A stretch of 64,000 bases of DNA. It comes from Fragilariopsis cylindrus CCMP1102. Its lineage: Eukaryota; Bacillariophyta; Bacillariophyceae; Bacillariales; Bacillariaceae. The position numbers were made by a program, and so were the translations under genes. Below the pieces are notes generated by a model. It did no database searches. It had not been told where the DNA came from and saw only the letters and a program-made list of their open reading frames with translations. The DNA lies in assembly GCA_900095095.1 (NCBI GenBank), contig FMBT01000472.1, positions 1 to 64,000 on the forward strand, read 5' to 3'. This document shows positions 31,287-42,628 of the stretch, piece after piece. Numbering within the stretch: position 1 is the first letter of the stretch; every line of letters begins with the position of its first letter.

Positions 31287-32261
31287 TTAGGATACAACTG
31301 CTGATGCCGTTGTGGGACTGACTAATACTGATGATGATGACTGCTGTTGTTGCTCTTTTAATACTAATAGTTTCCGACGTTGTTGTCGTTGTTCCGGGGA
31401 TTGATATTGAACAAAGGCATCTTTAAATAATTTCCATCGTAATACTGGACGTAACTTTTTATCCATTTGTACCGCTAAGATTATTAATTCAACCGCCTTT
31501 AATGGATTATTATGTTTCATCTCAAATAATGCATGTGCCTGTAAGACACGTGCACAACAGGAACATTTCTCTATACGTGTTGTTCCATTCGCAATGGATG
31601 CTTCTTCTAAGACATGTGAAAATCCTTCAAAGACGATTCGTGCATCATTGAATCGTCCTTCTCGTTGTAGTAATAATCCTAATAGTAATGTGGGTACCGC
31701 TAGATTTGAAAATTTACATTCATGTTCTTCTTCTTCTTCTCCCCCACTAACACCAACCACAGCTGAAGCGATGGCACCAGCATGATGTGTGGTATGTTCA
31801 TCTTTAATAAGTCTTCGATATATCGATTCAGCATGTTCTGGTTTATTTATCTTGATCTTTTCACGTGCAAAGTAATTTTCCATGGCTGATTTTAAATAGG
31901 TCGGTGATTGTTGGACGTGCTCCGCGCCTCTTGTGATACGATTATAATATTGTAAGGAATTATTAATCCATATATTCTTGGCAGCACTCAAGGAATGTAC
32001 TGGTGCAATCTTCTTACTGGCAAGATAAAATACAGTCAATGCCACAAAGAGTAATACTAATGGTCGGGGTGTTGTGCAGGATGATGAGGATGAAGACGAT
32101 GATGAGGATGCCAGTATGCGGTTCGTATCGCTGCGTCGACGACGGCGGCGACGAATTCTTACAGAAACAACATCACACGCGCTAATGGTTAACTCGGCGG
32201 AACTTTCATTTGTAGACGGTTCTGGTATCAGTCTTGAGAACGATATGGAAGGGAGCATCAT
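31287..32261 (-). CDS. Single-pass membrane protein with TPR-like helices, unknown
   Basis: A 324-residue protein. A basic patch (RIRRRRRRRSD, about 36-45) precedes one hydrophobic segment at 67-83, consistent with a type II signal anchor. The remainder is helical: PEHAESIYRRLIKDE, then TLLLGLLLQREGRFNDARIVFEGFSHVLEEA, then ARVLQAHALFEMKHNNPLKAVELIILAVQ, which resembles paired TPR helices. A poly-Ser run and Gln-rich C-terminus are low complexity. It may be a membrane-tethered adaptor; the family is not recognised. It is divergent from the flavodoxin gene 1 kb away. Confidence 0.7.
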   Translation of the reverse strand: MMLPSISFSRLIPEPSTNESSAELTISACDVVSVRIRRRRRRRSDTNRILASSSSSSSSSSCTTPRPLVLLFVALTVFYLASKKIAPVHSLSAAKNIWINNSLQYYNRITRGAEHVQQSPTYLKSAMENYFAREKIKINKPEHAESIYRRLIKDEHTTHHAGAIASAVVGVSGGEEEEEHECKFSNLAVPTLLLGLLLQREGRFNDARIVFEGFSHVLEEASIANGTTRIEKCSCCARVLQAHALFEMKHNNPLKAVELIILAVQMDKKLRPVLRWKLFKDAFVQYQSPEQRQQRRKLLVLKEQQQQSSSSVLVSPTTASAVVS

Positions 32262-33298
32262 TGCTTGTGTGATACAGTACAGATGGGTGCGAGTAATAAG
32301 AAGTTTGAGTTACTATTGAATAGTTAGTTGTTGTTTGTATTGATTGTGCTTAAAAAAATTATGAGAACAGCTACTCTGTTTTATTTGAATTTGAACAGTC
32401 CTTATCTTATATTATCGCTGTTACAATCACATTATTTTCGTCCATCATCATTATCGCATTGTTTTTCGTGTTCCGACAATGGAGGTTCGCATATAGAGCT
32501 GTCAGGCACGAGTTTGATGGGTGTGTGAAGGGTGTTAAATCCTTTTACTAGAAGTACGACCCAAATTTGTCGTTTCTTGGTTGCTATTTATTTGTCAGTA
32601 CAGTATTACATTACCGTACGTACTTTGAGCTTGGTACCATTACATCCAATAGAAGGGCGAAATATGATGATAATCATGTGAAGCAAGGAGAAGAATTTTG
32701 AAGCACGAGCTTAACACGGGGTTTAGTGAACATTTAGTGAGGAACGTCAAATGAAATGTGATTGAAAAAGATTTCACGACTTGACTTAATTTGAGCACGC
32801 GTCTTGCATGTTTCGAGCATGAAAAATGAGCCGTCTAAGTGTGTCTGGAAACTACATTCACGCTTTTATTGAATCTTCTCAAACTCAACTTAAGTAAAAT
32901 GCATAAACGTCTACTTTTATTGTGTGCCAAGCATGTCTTGTTAGTAAAACAGCTTGCATGGCTGCTATTGTCTTCTTCCTTTTATCCTCTCGTTTTTCTC
33001 GCTAAACGTCACAGGTACCGTAATAATGTAAAATGCCAATCAAATTTGAAGAACCAACCGAGAGATAGCTATGTGGTCTCCTTCTATGACGAACGTGCGT
33101 TGTGGTGCATTCTGTCGATGCGTACGTATGATTTTCTTCAAATTCACTTGTTCTTGATTAGTGACGGTGTAACGATTTGATTCAGAAAAATGAAGATCTC
33201 ACCATCATCGAAAGGGTTATCATTCCGTGTACGAGCACAACACACTCATAATCTTCATATTTGAATAATAATTATAACAACAAATATATTTCAACATC
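32262..33298. other. Divergent intergenic region upstream of flavodoxin
   Basis: About 1 kb shared by two head-to-head genes, so it should hold both promoters. A shadow-like open frame at 32839-33180 shows no domain. No iron-response element can be asserted from the sequence alone. Confidence 0.4.
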
Positions 33299-33916
33299 AT
33301 GATTGCCGCACGTAACACTGTCCTTCTCGCTGCCGTAGTGGCTTCCACTACCAATGCATTCGCTCCTGTCGCACAAAGCGTCAAGACCAACACTGCATTA
33401 GATGCCTACAAGATGTATTATTCTACATCTACTGGTAACACCGAAACAGTTGCCGGATACATCGCAGAATATGCGGGTATTTCTGATATGGAAGATATCG
33501 GTGATGCTACTGATAGTGACGTCACTGGTAGTGATGGATTAATTATTGGTGCACCCACTTGGCATACTGGCGCCGATGAGCAACGATCCGGAACCTCATG
33601 GGATGACTGGCTCTACGATACTTTACCTAATCTTGATTTGACCGGAAAGAAGGTGGCGATCTTTGGTATGGGCGATCAACAATCATATGGTGATAACTAC
33701 TGTGATGCTGCCGGTGAACTATATGATTTATTCACTGCGAAGGGAGCGAAAGTTTTTGGTATGACTAGTCAAGATGGTTACGATCATACTGAATCCAAGG
33801 CTGTCAAAGATGGTAAATTCTGTGGTCTGATGTGTGATGAAGACAATCAATATGATATGTCGGATGATCGTGCCAAAGCTTGGGTTGCACAACTTAAGGA
33901 TGAAGGATTCATGTAA
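33299..33916 (+). CDS. Plastid flavodoxin
   Basis: A 205-residue precursor. The signal peptide ends at TNAFAPV, a clear diatom ASAFAP-type plastid motif, followed by a short transit peptide. The mature long-chain flavodoxin begins YKMYYSTSTGNTETVAGYI, where the STSTGNTET loop binds the FMN phosphate. The 50s loop PTWHTGADEQRSGTSWDDW supplies the Trp that stacks on the flavin, and the 90s loop GDQQSYGDNYCDA supplies the second flavin contact. Flavodoxin replaces ferredoxin as the electron acceptor of photosystem I when iron is scarce and is an iron-limitation marker in diatoms (known). Single exon, with balanced codon use suggestive of strong expression. Confidence 0.96.
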   Translation: MIAARNTVLLAAVVASTTNAFAPVAQSVKTNTALDAYKMYYSTSTGNTETVAGYIAEYAGISDMEDIGDATDSDVTGSDGLIIGAPTWHTGADEQRSGTSWDDWLYDTLPNLDLTGKKVAIFGMGDQQSYGDNYCDAAGELYDLFTAKGAKVFGMTSQDGYDHTESKAVKDGKFCGLMCDEDNQYDMSDDRAKAWVAQLKDEGFM

Positions 33917-34633
33917 ACGGATTCATTCATGGAAAGGAGAAAAATAGAGTAGAAATAGTATGTTAGTTATGTTTCAACTACCTACATATACTAAGACGAT
34001 TGGATAGATAAGGACTACGGCGGCGCTAACATTATAAAATTACTTTAAACAAAACAAAAATGATTTTTTGAAAATAGAAAACAAATTGATCTCTACGAAC
34101 TAATGCCTTTTAAAAATAGTTTTGTGTACAATGCGATTGTTATTGCCATCGTCGTACTCTTGCCGCTGCTGTAGCACAATCCACGAATTCTACAATACAT
34201 AAGTCATTGTTTCAACAATATTTGAATCTTTAGTATTATTAGATCCAGGGCCAGGCATGATCCGTCGCGCGATAAAAATTGAACAAAAATATAGATTTAT
34301 CTCATACCCTCCCGGTTCGACGACTCTTTTGTCATATATTTTTCAAACTATTTTTTTTCTAAACGATAACGCTTCTTACCGTGGACCGGAGAACAAAATA
34401 GAACGACGACCGTGGACCGCGGAGAACAAATATATTTATAAAGCGTCGAGAACTCCATCAAGCTATACAGCTACAAAGAACCAGCGTACGATACGTTGAG
34501 TTCAATACAACGAAAAACTGAAGTTTAGAGTGCGATCTCATAATCACCTGTTTCGTCGCTTTGTATATTGTAACCCAAAGAAAAAGAAAAGGAATACGAA
34601 ACCACTTCGTGTAATCAAAAGAATATTATAATC
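33917..34633. other. Intergenic region
   Basis: 3' flank of flavodoxin and 5' flank of the LRR gene. I see no gene or notable repeat. Confidence 0.4.
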
Positions 34634-36082
34634 ATGGTAGAAACAACAGAAATAGCAATCAAATCTATGGATAGTCTATTGAGACATGTCTTGTCCAATA
34701 CACCTGAAGCTGTCTTGTCCGAGACACCTGAAGCAGATAGACGAAAGTTGATATCTATCTGTCTCAAAAGCATCCCAAACAGAATGAATTTTGTTGAGTG
34801 TGTCACGCTCGTTTCTATATTGTCAAAGATAGGTATTGTGGATATCAACAATATCGCAAATGATCAAATCGACTTCGTGAAAGAAGGCCAGGATGGTGAT
34901 AAATACTATATTCATTATGCATGCGATTTTACCATTGATACTGATGGTCGTATCACAGAACTAGGCATAATGCATAATGAAAGTGATGATTATGACCTCC
35001 CAGCTATTATTGCTTTTCTTGAACGATTAACATTTCTTATGCTTTCTAATTGCCGATCAATTCCGGCGGAGCTTTCAAATCTACCACATTTAGAGAAGCT
35101 TCATTTAAACATTTTCTCTCTTGATCTTCTTGAGAACTTTCCTATTCAGATGAAACTCAAGAATCTGAAAATACTTCGTGTTAATAGTGATGTACCCCTG
35201 CCCGCATCATCCCGATTTCTTAAATGGATGACAAGTCAACTACCAAATTTAGAAACCCTTGAATTTGAGAATGATATGGAAAATAATGATCACTTGTTCA
35301 TTATCGATTCTCTCCGCACTAATAATGTATGCTTTCATAAGAGTCTAAAACACCTCGCATTATGTTGCTGCTTAACGGGGCAGGAGAGCTTTGAGATTCT
35401 CATACTTGAAATAGTACCAAAATTTCGAGATTTGCGTTCCCTAGATTTATCGCGCAACAGAATCAAAAGCTTCCTACCAATTGTGGACAGTATTAAAAAT
35501 GATAGAACGTTTGTACCTTCAAAATCACTTCGCGTTTTAAACGTACGTAGCAATCCTGTATTCAAGAAGATGAAAGATGATCCGATCGAAACGGCTGCAA
35601 TGTTAAGTTTCCTTGGAATTTTTAATACCATTCACAGCTTCGGAGAACGACTAGGGCGAGATCTATACTATGATTCTGATGTAGAATACGCATTAAGAAT
35701 CAATCATGCTGGACGACGTATCGTCGTGAAAGTTGATGGTGGTAGCAACAACGACGATGACCGTAAAGCAATCATCCCTATTCCATTGTGGCCTATAATC
35801 TTAGAAAGGGCGTATGAAAAATCGTGGGAAACTCATTGTTCAGATTGGGAAAGTGAGAAAGAAAAGGAGAAGAAGAAGAGTGCGACCGGAATTTATTATC
35901 TATTGCGTGAAGTTGGACCGGCACTATTATTTGGTGGTCAACGACGACCCAATGCTTGCATCCTTAGCAAAGATGGGGATGGGGATGGGGGTGTATCATT
36001 GAAACGTAAAGATATCATCACGATCAACGAAAGAGTGTCCAAGACTCGTAGTAACAACAATAATGAATCATCATCGTCATAA
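34634..36082 (+). CDS. Leucine-rich repeat protein of the diatom-expanded type
   Basis: A 482-residue single-exon protein without signal peptide. The central part (about 135-330) has irregular LRR units (FLERLTFLMLSNC, NLPHLEKLHLN, LKNLKILRVNS, LPNLETLEFEN, SLKHLALCC, DLRSLDLSRNRIKSF, SLRVLNVRSNP). The C-terminal block ALRINHAGRRIV, IPIPLWPIILERAYEKS, and GIYYLLREVGPALL is one I associate with a large diatom LRR family of unknown role, probably protein-binding. The N-terminal region has a short internal duplication (SNTPEAVLSETPEA). Localisation is presumably cytosolic or nuclear. Confidence 0.85.
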   Translation: MVETTEIAIKSMDSLLRHVLSNTPEAVLSETPEADRRKLISICLKSIPNRMNFVECVTLVSILSKIGIVDINNIANDQIDFVKEGQDGDKYYIHYACDFTIDTDGRITELGIMHNESDDYDLPAIIAFLERLTFLMLSNCRSIPAELSNLPHLEKLHLNIFSLDLLENFPIQMKLKNLKILRVNSDVPLPASSRFLKWMTSQLPNLETLEFENDMENNDHLFIIDSLRTNNVCFHKSLKHLALCCCLTGQESFEILILEIVPKFRDLRSLDLSRNRIKSFLPIVDSIKNDRTFVPSKSLRVLNVRSNPVFKKMKDDPIETAAMLSFLGIFNTIHSFGERLGRDLYYDSDVEYALRINHAGRRIVVKVDGGSNNDDDRKAIIPIPLWPIILERAYEKSWETHCSDWESEKEKEKKKSATGIYYLLREVGPALLFGGQRRPNACILSKDGDGDGGVSLKRKDIITINERVSKTRSNNNNESSSS

Positions 36083-36907
36083 CCGTCGTCATCACCATCA
36101 AAGCGATCGTGCTGTAGCGAATAGACGAAGTCTAACTTCAAAAGATAGATACAGGTGCGATATTCATTCCTTCATGCATTCACCCAAAACAAAATGACAA
36201 CGTCTCTGCTCAAAAAGAAAATTGAAAAAGAAATCATGCGTGTGCTTCTATCCTCTCGTATCTATAAAGAACCAACCAACCGATAATGAAAGAAAGAGAC
36301 GTAAATGTTTATATATTATATTGTTATTCATTACGTCTTACTATACTAAATGGAGTATCGTAAACATAATTAGAGAGACACATTTATTTATATGACATGA
36401 TAATAGTGATTAGTAAAAGATAACAGTTTATTACTCTGATTATTTGTTTTGTTCTATTTTGTTTTCAACATACCGTAGAGTGCAGAAAGGGACAAGAGAG
36501 AGTGAAATTAAAAATCTTGATTATTCCGATCTTTTGACGTTTTTACATCGTGAATAATTGGCGCGCTCAAAAACAATTCCGTTGAAGGAATGCTGCGTGC
36601 CGATACACTGAAAGGCAAGTCACACTTAATAAAATAAAGGCGAACACATGCATACTGTGCTGACTTTCATACAATATTTCAATATTTCACATGTGGGATC
36701 ATGATCTCTGGAAATGGTATCCCGGACAGGATACAAAAAATTGTGGGTTTACGCTACTAGCTTTACTTCCCATCTTTGTTCAATACTCTTTGCTTTGTCT
36801 GCTTTGCTTCCATGATCTGATTTTTGATCTGATTACTATTGCTGTTACTGTGTGTTGTATCGAATACAAACTAGAGGAAAGCAAAAAGACACAGTCAGCA
36901 TACTGTA
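36083..36907. other. Intergenic region
   Basis: Non-coding flank between two plus-strand genes. An open frame at 36691-36987 overlaps the next gene in another frame and looks like chance. Nothing else is seen. Confidence 0.4.
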
Positions 36908-39853
36908 GTGAAAATGAAACCAGAGAGAAAGAATATGACGAAGACAACTTCGACAATGGCGAGGAAAAGGTGCACGAGGAATACTAAGACGAGGCCGTAT
37001 GATGATGATTATGTTGTTCCAGTAACAACAACGATAAGATCAAGAATAAGAAAATCAACATCAAGAGGAAGAAATAAAACGGCATTAGTAGTATTCACCA
37101 TTAAAGTCTTGTCATTATTACTAGGTGCTGGTTTCGTTCTAGGCACTAATAATAATAGCGTTTCTTCGTCATACACATACGCATCTACAAATCAACAAGG
37201 AACAAATAAACAACAGCGAAGACAACGAAGACAACGACAACGACGAGGAATGTCGTCGTCGTCGTCCGAGAACAACAATAATAGTGACAATAGTCATCGG
37301 GAGATTGAGCAGATCGATCAGGAGCAACAAGAGCAGGAGCAAGTGGGACAACACCAGCATCATCAAACGAATCAATTGAAGGGACGAACGAAGGATTGGA
37401 TGTTCAACAACAACAACAGCAACAACAAAAACAACAAGGATGAGGTATCATCATCGTCGTTGACATCGTCGTCATCGTTACGAGGTGTCTCATTTACCAA
37501 TATTTTAGAAACGGATAAGGGAGATTTACCATCAGCGAATTTTTCCCCGGAAGATTATTATGATGATTATTCTAGTACTACTACTACTACTACTACTCCA
37601 ACGAATTATTATTATTATGAAAATGACTATGGATATAAATATGATGATTATTCTACTAGTAGTCCCAAAACAAAAGATCCATCCTCACCATGGAAGGATC
37701 CACCATATTATTATCGTACTTCTCCACCAACGCCATCACCACAGAAGATAATAACACCAAAACCAAGTCCATGGTATCGTTTGTCAGATCCACCAACTCC
37801 AACAATGCCGACGACGAACTCAATGCAAACGCCTATGCCAATAATATCACCTTCAAATAAGCCATGGAATGATAGTATTGATAATGATTCAACTACTACT
37901 ACTACTACTACTCCACCATCGTCATCATCACAACCACCACCAAATAGTAGCACTAACAACAACAATGATGGTAACAGTAAGCCGCCGGTCCGTGTCGATG
38001 AAGTTGATAATAGTGGAGATGTTGTTAATGATATTGATGGTAGTGAAGATAACGACGGTCAAGACGGAGGTGGTGGTGATGACGATAACGATAACGACAA
38101 TAACAGTGGCAATGATATCATCGCAATAACAACAACAGCAATGCCATCCCTTCGTCCAACGTCCTCAATAACTATAACAACAGCAACGAGCAATCCTACT
38201 TCTACTACGAAAGGCACCATTAATGATACTTCATCATCGGGGCAACCAGCACCATCGGTGGAGCAGTCTAGTCCTTCATCGAAACCAATACCGAATAATG
38301 CTTCTCGTCCATCTTTATTACCGACAATGCTGATTGGTCCTCCTCAACCGGAACAACAACAGCAGCAGCAACAGCAACAAGAGGAATTATTGATCTGTAA
38401 AAATATTGAAGATCAGAATTCTGAAAGGATTATTAATGATGACAATGAGATTGCCGATTCTTCATTATTTTCGATTTTAGTTTCTGTGCAGTACGATGAG
38501 TTGCAAGTTACGACAGAAGAATTGATAAATTATCTTGCTCTAATGAATATTCCTGTATCACTTTGGGTTGCCGGATGTGAAAATCAAGCAATGGATTACA
38601 GTAATGATATAATTATTTCTAGTCAAAGAAGTAAAAGGAATAAAAAGACGATACGTCAACGACAACGACGAATTGAAGACGAAGATGAAGAATCACAGCA
38701 ACAAATGATCTTGGGTACCATATCATACTCAGAGGTCGAATCATGGAAATTAAGATCATCATGCGATGCTGCTACACCAGATGTTTCTTGTGGTAAATTT
38801 AGTAGTCGTGCTATTATCTTCGAATTGGACGATGATGATGGTAGTATTCCGGAAGAAATTATACGGAATCGTATATATGCTGCTCTTGATAGATTTAAAT
38901 ATTTAGTTACCGATCAAATTGGTGTGTTTTTAATGGAAATTAATCCAAATGATACCATCATGGAGGTTGGCGGTTCAAATAGTGATAATGATGATGGACC
39001 ATCTCCTAATGGTATCAATGATGGTACAACAAATAATGATAAAAATATTATATCGTCCAATGATACTGTTGTTATAGTTGGTTCTCTTGCAGCGGGACTT
39101 GCAAGTTTACTCTTAGGGATGGTATGTATATTTTGGTGGCGGCGGCGCTCTGACGACGTTATTTATAAACATTCAAGATTTGATGATGCATCGGAAGACT
39201 ATTACCAGCCAGACATTTACAATCATAATAATGATTATATTATAGACCATCACGACTCGATAGTTTCGACAGAAGAAACAGTCACACCTTCTCCCACTAA
39301 TACCAATAATACTAGACGACAACGTGTGTATTATAGAGATGATGATGATGATGATGATAACAACAATATCGACATTATTGATGAGTCATACATAACGAAT
39401 GATGAGAATGATTTTGTAGCAAGAGCGATCCCCTTCGATAGTAGTAGAGAATATCAAGGCACTATCGGATTGTCTACTGTCTGGTCTATGGATGATACCG
39501 ATGAGAGCTTTGTTGATGAAGCAAACATAAGTAATTATAATAGTCATAACAATAATGATAATAATGGTCATCCTTTTGATGAACCTGATACAACTAATCT
39601 CCAGTCAAATTGGAGATCGCAGTGGGGACATCAGCATAGGGGCAGTGATGATGGTATTGGTAATGATCTGCACCAACATCGCGCGTGTAGCTCACCGTCG
39701 TGTCGGATCTGTGATAGTAGACGGCAACAAGGAATACAAGGAAGAAGAGGAGAAGAATGGTTGGAACAAATTCATATACTGGATAGTCCGGATAGAGTTC
39801 CTGGGTACGATCCATCGCGATGGTGCATCAATGGTGATACAGTTCAGTTATAA
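36908..39853 (+). CDS. Large single-pass surface protein with low-complexity ectodomain
   Basis: A 981-residue protein. A basic N-terminus leads to a hydrophobic segment at about 58-80 (a signal peptide or anchor). Residues 80-500 are Ser/Thr/Asn/Pro/Gln rich, with PTPSP-type stretches that suit O-glycosylation, and resemble a stalk. A compact, Cys-containing domain follows (about 518-690: SLFSILVSVQYDELQVTTEELINYL). A transmembrane helix is at about 718-742 (VIVGSLAAGLASLLLGMVCIFWW) with a basic stop-transfer, and an acidic cytoplasmic tail ends in a CSSPSCRIC motif and DPSRWCINGD. The type I architecture with a C-terminal C-x4-C-x2-C motif recurs in diatoms. Its role (wall, adhesion or sensing) is unknown. 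Confidence 0.75.
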   Translation: MKMKPERKNMTKTTSTMARKRCTRNTKTRPYDDDYVVPVTTTIRSRIRKSTSRGRNKTALVVFTIKVLSLLLGAGFVLGTNNNSVSSSYTYASTNQQGTNKQQRRQRRQRQRRGMSSSSSENNNNSDNSHREIEQIDQEQQEQEQVGQHQHHQTNQLKGRTKDWMFNNNNSNNKNNKDEVSSSSLTSSSSLRGVSFTNILETDKGDLPSANFSPEDYYDDYSSTTTTTTTPTNYYYYENDYGYKYDDYSTSSPKTKDPSSPWKDPPYYYRTSPPTPSPQKIITPKPSPWYRLSDPPTPTMPTTNSMQTPMPIISPSNKPWNDSIDNDSTTTTTTTPPSSSSQPPPNSSTNNNNDGNSKPPVRVDEVDNSGDVVNDIDGSEDNDGQDGGGGDDDNDNDNNSGNDIIAITTTAMPSLRPTSSITITTATSNPTSTTKGTINDTSSSGQPAPSVEQSSPSSKPIPNNASRPSLLPTMLIGPPQPEQQQQQQQQQEELLICKNIEDQNSERIINDDNEIADSSLFSILVSVQYDELQVTTEELINYLALMNIPVSLWVAGCENQAMDYSNDIIISSQRSKRNKKTIRQRQRRIEDEDEESQQQMILGTISYSEVESWKLRSSCDAATPDVSCGKFSSRAIIFELDDDDGSIPEEIIRNRIYAALDRFKYLVTDQIGVFLMEINPNDTIMEVGGSNSDNDDGPSPNGINDGTTNNDKNIISSNDTVVIVGSLAAGLASLLLGMVCIFWWRRRSDDVIYKHSRFDDASEDYYQPDIYNHNNDYIIDHHDSIVSTEETVTPSPTNTNNTRRQRVYYRDDDDDDDNNNIDIIDESYITNDENDFVARAIPFDSSREYQGTIGLSTVWSMDDTDESFVDEANISNYNSHNNNDNNGHPFDEPDTTNLQSNWRSQWGHQHRGSDDGIGNDLHQHRACSSPSCRICDSRRQQGIQGRRGEEWLEQIHILDSPDRVPGYDPSRWCINGDTVQL

Positions 39854-40235
39854 AATGGGATGTGATGTGATTGGTTGATAACCAAGGAAACAATTCGAAA
39901 AAGTGCAATATAGATAGGCATGTTATTCTTGATTATTTGAATACGAATTCGTAGTAACTTACGTAGCTGTGCCGGTATAGAAAGGAACGCTTTGAGTCCA
40001 GTGTTTTTTTACCACCTGTTATTTTAGAAGCTGCTCGATAGTATTAAATGCATATTCTACAAGTACTACAGTTAAGTTTAATAGCTTCAATTATAAAATT
40101 AAAATCTATTTATTATATTTATAATATCTTTCTAGAAAGCTAAAAGTTCATGAAGTAGTGTGTAGTAGCGCTACAGCTGCAATATGTAAATTTATTGTTC
40201 GTGCTTGTGCTTGTGCTTGTGTTTTGTGTTTGACT
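39854..40235. other. Intergenic region between convergent genes
   Basis: AT-rich 3' flanks with a short GCTTGT hexamer run at about 40200-40226. No gene is seen. Confidence 0.5.
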
Positions 40236-41207
40236 TTACCCCTCACATGCTGTTGCGTTTGTTAGACTCGAGATAGAAAAAATATCATCATTGATTATGT
40301 TGTTATTACCATCGTCACTTACAGCACGAAAAAAGGATGGTGGAAGGAGTTCGATTTTATTTGTCTCTTCTTTCTCAATCTCTCTCTCTTTCTCTCTCTC
40401 TAGCTTACCGTTAGTATTATTAATATTGATGATGGGGATAGAAAAGGATAGAAAAGAAGGCGTCCAATAGTTATAATTATCTGTTTTCAAAAATAATTCA
40501 GATGGTGTTTGCTCTGATTCTGGTACAACCACAAAATTTCCATTTCCGTTTCTATTGCCGCCGCAGCTGCTGCTGTTGTTAGAAGATGCACCACCACCGT
40601 TACCATCACCAGTGTTATTGGCAATAACAGAATTTTTGTTTTGAAAATCTTCAATGGATTTATTTTGTACTAAATCCGGCCGGCCACGTATTAAGAAATC
40701 ATGTCGACATATACCACGTCTTTTACCATTATATATCCGTTCAAATCCATACAATTGAAGTTGTCGTAGAAATGATTTGTATCTTTTTTGATTAAAACCA
40801 CTTCTTCGTAAGACGTTCACAATTGCTTCTTCACCTCTTCGACGGACGGCAACACCATTACCATTATAGTCTTTATTAATATTATTTTGATGTGTGTTTG
40901 GTAAACCATCTGTATTATCAATATGAATTTTGAATGATCGACCATCCGGCATCCAACTAATAATATGATCAAATCCAAACTTTTCAGCATTTTGTAACAT
41001 TTCGTACAACCGTAAAGGGAATAATGGTTTTCTTTTATTCTTTGCATTACTGTTGTTTTGTTGACGGTTTGATGATGATGATGCTGTTGCTGCTGCTGTT
41101 GTAAATGGAATATTGTACATGATGGATGAGTGTTGGTCTTGTTCTTGTGTTGTGCTGAAGCTGCTGCTGCTGCTGCTACTGCTGTATTGTGTTGTGTTGT
41201 GAAGCAT
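40236..41207 (-). CDS. HSF-type transcription factor
   Basis: A 323-residue protein with an HSF DNA-binding domain at about 62-180: PLFPLRLYEMLQNAEKFGFD, then ISWMPDGRSFKIHI, and then the recognition region GFNQKRYKSFLRQLQLYGFERI, followed by CRHDFLIRGRPDLV. A loop of about 25 residues (NTDGLPNTHQNNIN onward) is inserted between the third helix-proximal strand and the recognition helix compared with the classic domain. Flanks are Ser/Asn/Gly-rich and probably disordered. There is no clear coiled-coil trimerisation region, which is common among the expanded diatom HSF genes. It is nuclear and presumably regulates transcription through HSE-like sites; the targets are unknown. Confidence 0.92.
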   Translation of the reverse strand: MLHNTTQYSSSSSSSSFSTTQEQDQHSSIMYNIPFTTAAATASSSSNRQQNNSNAKNKRKPLFPLRLYEMLQNAEKFGFDHIISWMPDGRSFKIHIDNTDGLPNTHQNNINKDYNGNGVAVRRRGEEAIVNVLRRSGFNQKRYKSFLRQLQLYGFERIYNGKRRGICRHDFLIRGRPDLVQNKSIEDFQNKNSVIANNTGDGNGGGASSNNSSSCGGNRNGNGNFVVVPESEQTPSELFLKTDNYNYWTPSFLSFSIPIININNTNGKLEREKEREIEKEETNKIELLPPSFFRAVSDDGNNNIINDDIFSISSLTNATACEG

Positions 41208-41856
41208 TTTCTAGATTACAGAACGAAATTTATGTGAACTTTAATACTTCTAGTCTCGCTCTTTTTGTGAGCGCTCGCTATGTTTTTGTAGCGCTACTAG
41301 TTTACAACTAAAGAATTTAGTGAAATCAATGTTCTTCTTATATATATGATCGTAATGTAGTCATATTGTTCCTATTCGCTCGTATCATAAGTTATCTGTA
41401 CTTTTTATTTTGTTGCGAATGAAGAAAGATAAGAATGAAGACTAAACTGTATGACGATATCCTGTATACAGTGAGAAGAATATGGAGAAAAAAGTCAAAT
41501 AAAAATATTCGTCAGATTCAGTCTTCTGTGCGTCCCATTGATAAAAAGAGATCTCTTGAACTTCAAGGTAAGCGCGACTTCTTCCCTTAAATAACTGCTA
41601 GGTCTTACGTCAATAGTGTCTTAAACACAGTGTCACACTTCACTCGTAGATTAGGTAGGTAGGAATTCGAAATGGCCCTATAGAAATTCTTCAATTAAAA
41701 AACTTAACGTACTTCTTTTTAAAATACTTGCAACACACTACTTCATTCTACGCTCAGATTAGCGATTTTAACCAATCGAGGAGTTCTCCTTAAAATATTA
41801 CATAGATTCCGTGAGCACTAACGTTATCGCATCCATCAATAACAAATATTGCTCAG
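41208..41856. other. Intergenic region, possible missing 3' exon of the next gene
   Basis: Lies upstream of the HSF gene and downstream of the FKBP/SAM gene, both on the minus strand. I looked here for the missing C-terminal half of the FKBP domain and did not find it. No other feature is seen. Confidence 0.4.
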
Positions 41857-42502
41857 TTAAGTTATAATATTGTAGTCACATTTCGTTCTCTTTATACTGG
41901 AATATTGATATGGTTGTAAATTTGGATTTGTAGTACTTGAATCAAATATATATCCATGTTGATATTCTTTATTTGTATTACGTAATCGTTTCACAGCCAT
42001 TATTGTTTTCTTACATTGTATTTTACTCAAAATAGTAGTATTAGACAATTCTGATACGTATTGTTCTGTAAACATAGTTTCATCTAATAGGATTGATCCA
42101 GTAATATTATGTTCTTGAAACGAATCAGCTAATAATTCATATAATCCCTGTTGTTCTTTTAACCAACATTCTAATACATCTTGTGTCGTCCATGATGATA
42201 TACCACCCATACTACCACTACCACTACCACAACTATTATTTTCATTGTCATTATCATTGTCATTGTCATTGTCATTCTCCATTACTAATCTACCAACATA
42301 TTCAATTCGTACTGTCGATCCTGGTTTTAATAATGACGCTGATGTCGCAGTTGTAGAATCAGTATTATCATCCTTTGTTCTTGTTGATAACAACGACGAC
42401 GAGGACGATGATGTTTTCTTTTCTGTTAAAATTCCTTTTAAACGGACAGGTGCAGTATCGTCCTCTGGAACAAGATTCGTCCATATCACTTTTACTTTTT
42501 TT

Positions 42503-42535
<33 letters not shown>

Positions 42536-42595
42536 ACTCCAGCAGTAGCAGCACTCATTGATAAAACAAAGTTCCGATTATTGCCGCTGCTCCTG

Positions 42596-42628
<33 letters not shown>

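Noticed and set aside
32839-33180. Leu-rich open frame of 113 codons upstream of flavodoxin
   Set aside because: No coherent domain, codon use unlike the neighbouring genes, and position in a divergent promoter region; probably chance.
34305-34330. tRNA T-arm-like GGTTCGACGAC
   Set aside because: The flanking bases do not pair into a T-stem and no anticodon or acceptor stem is present.
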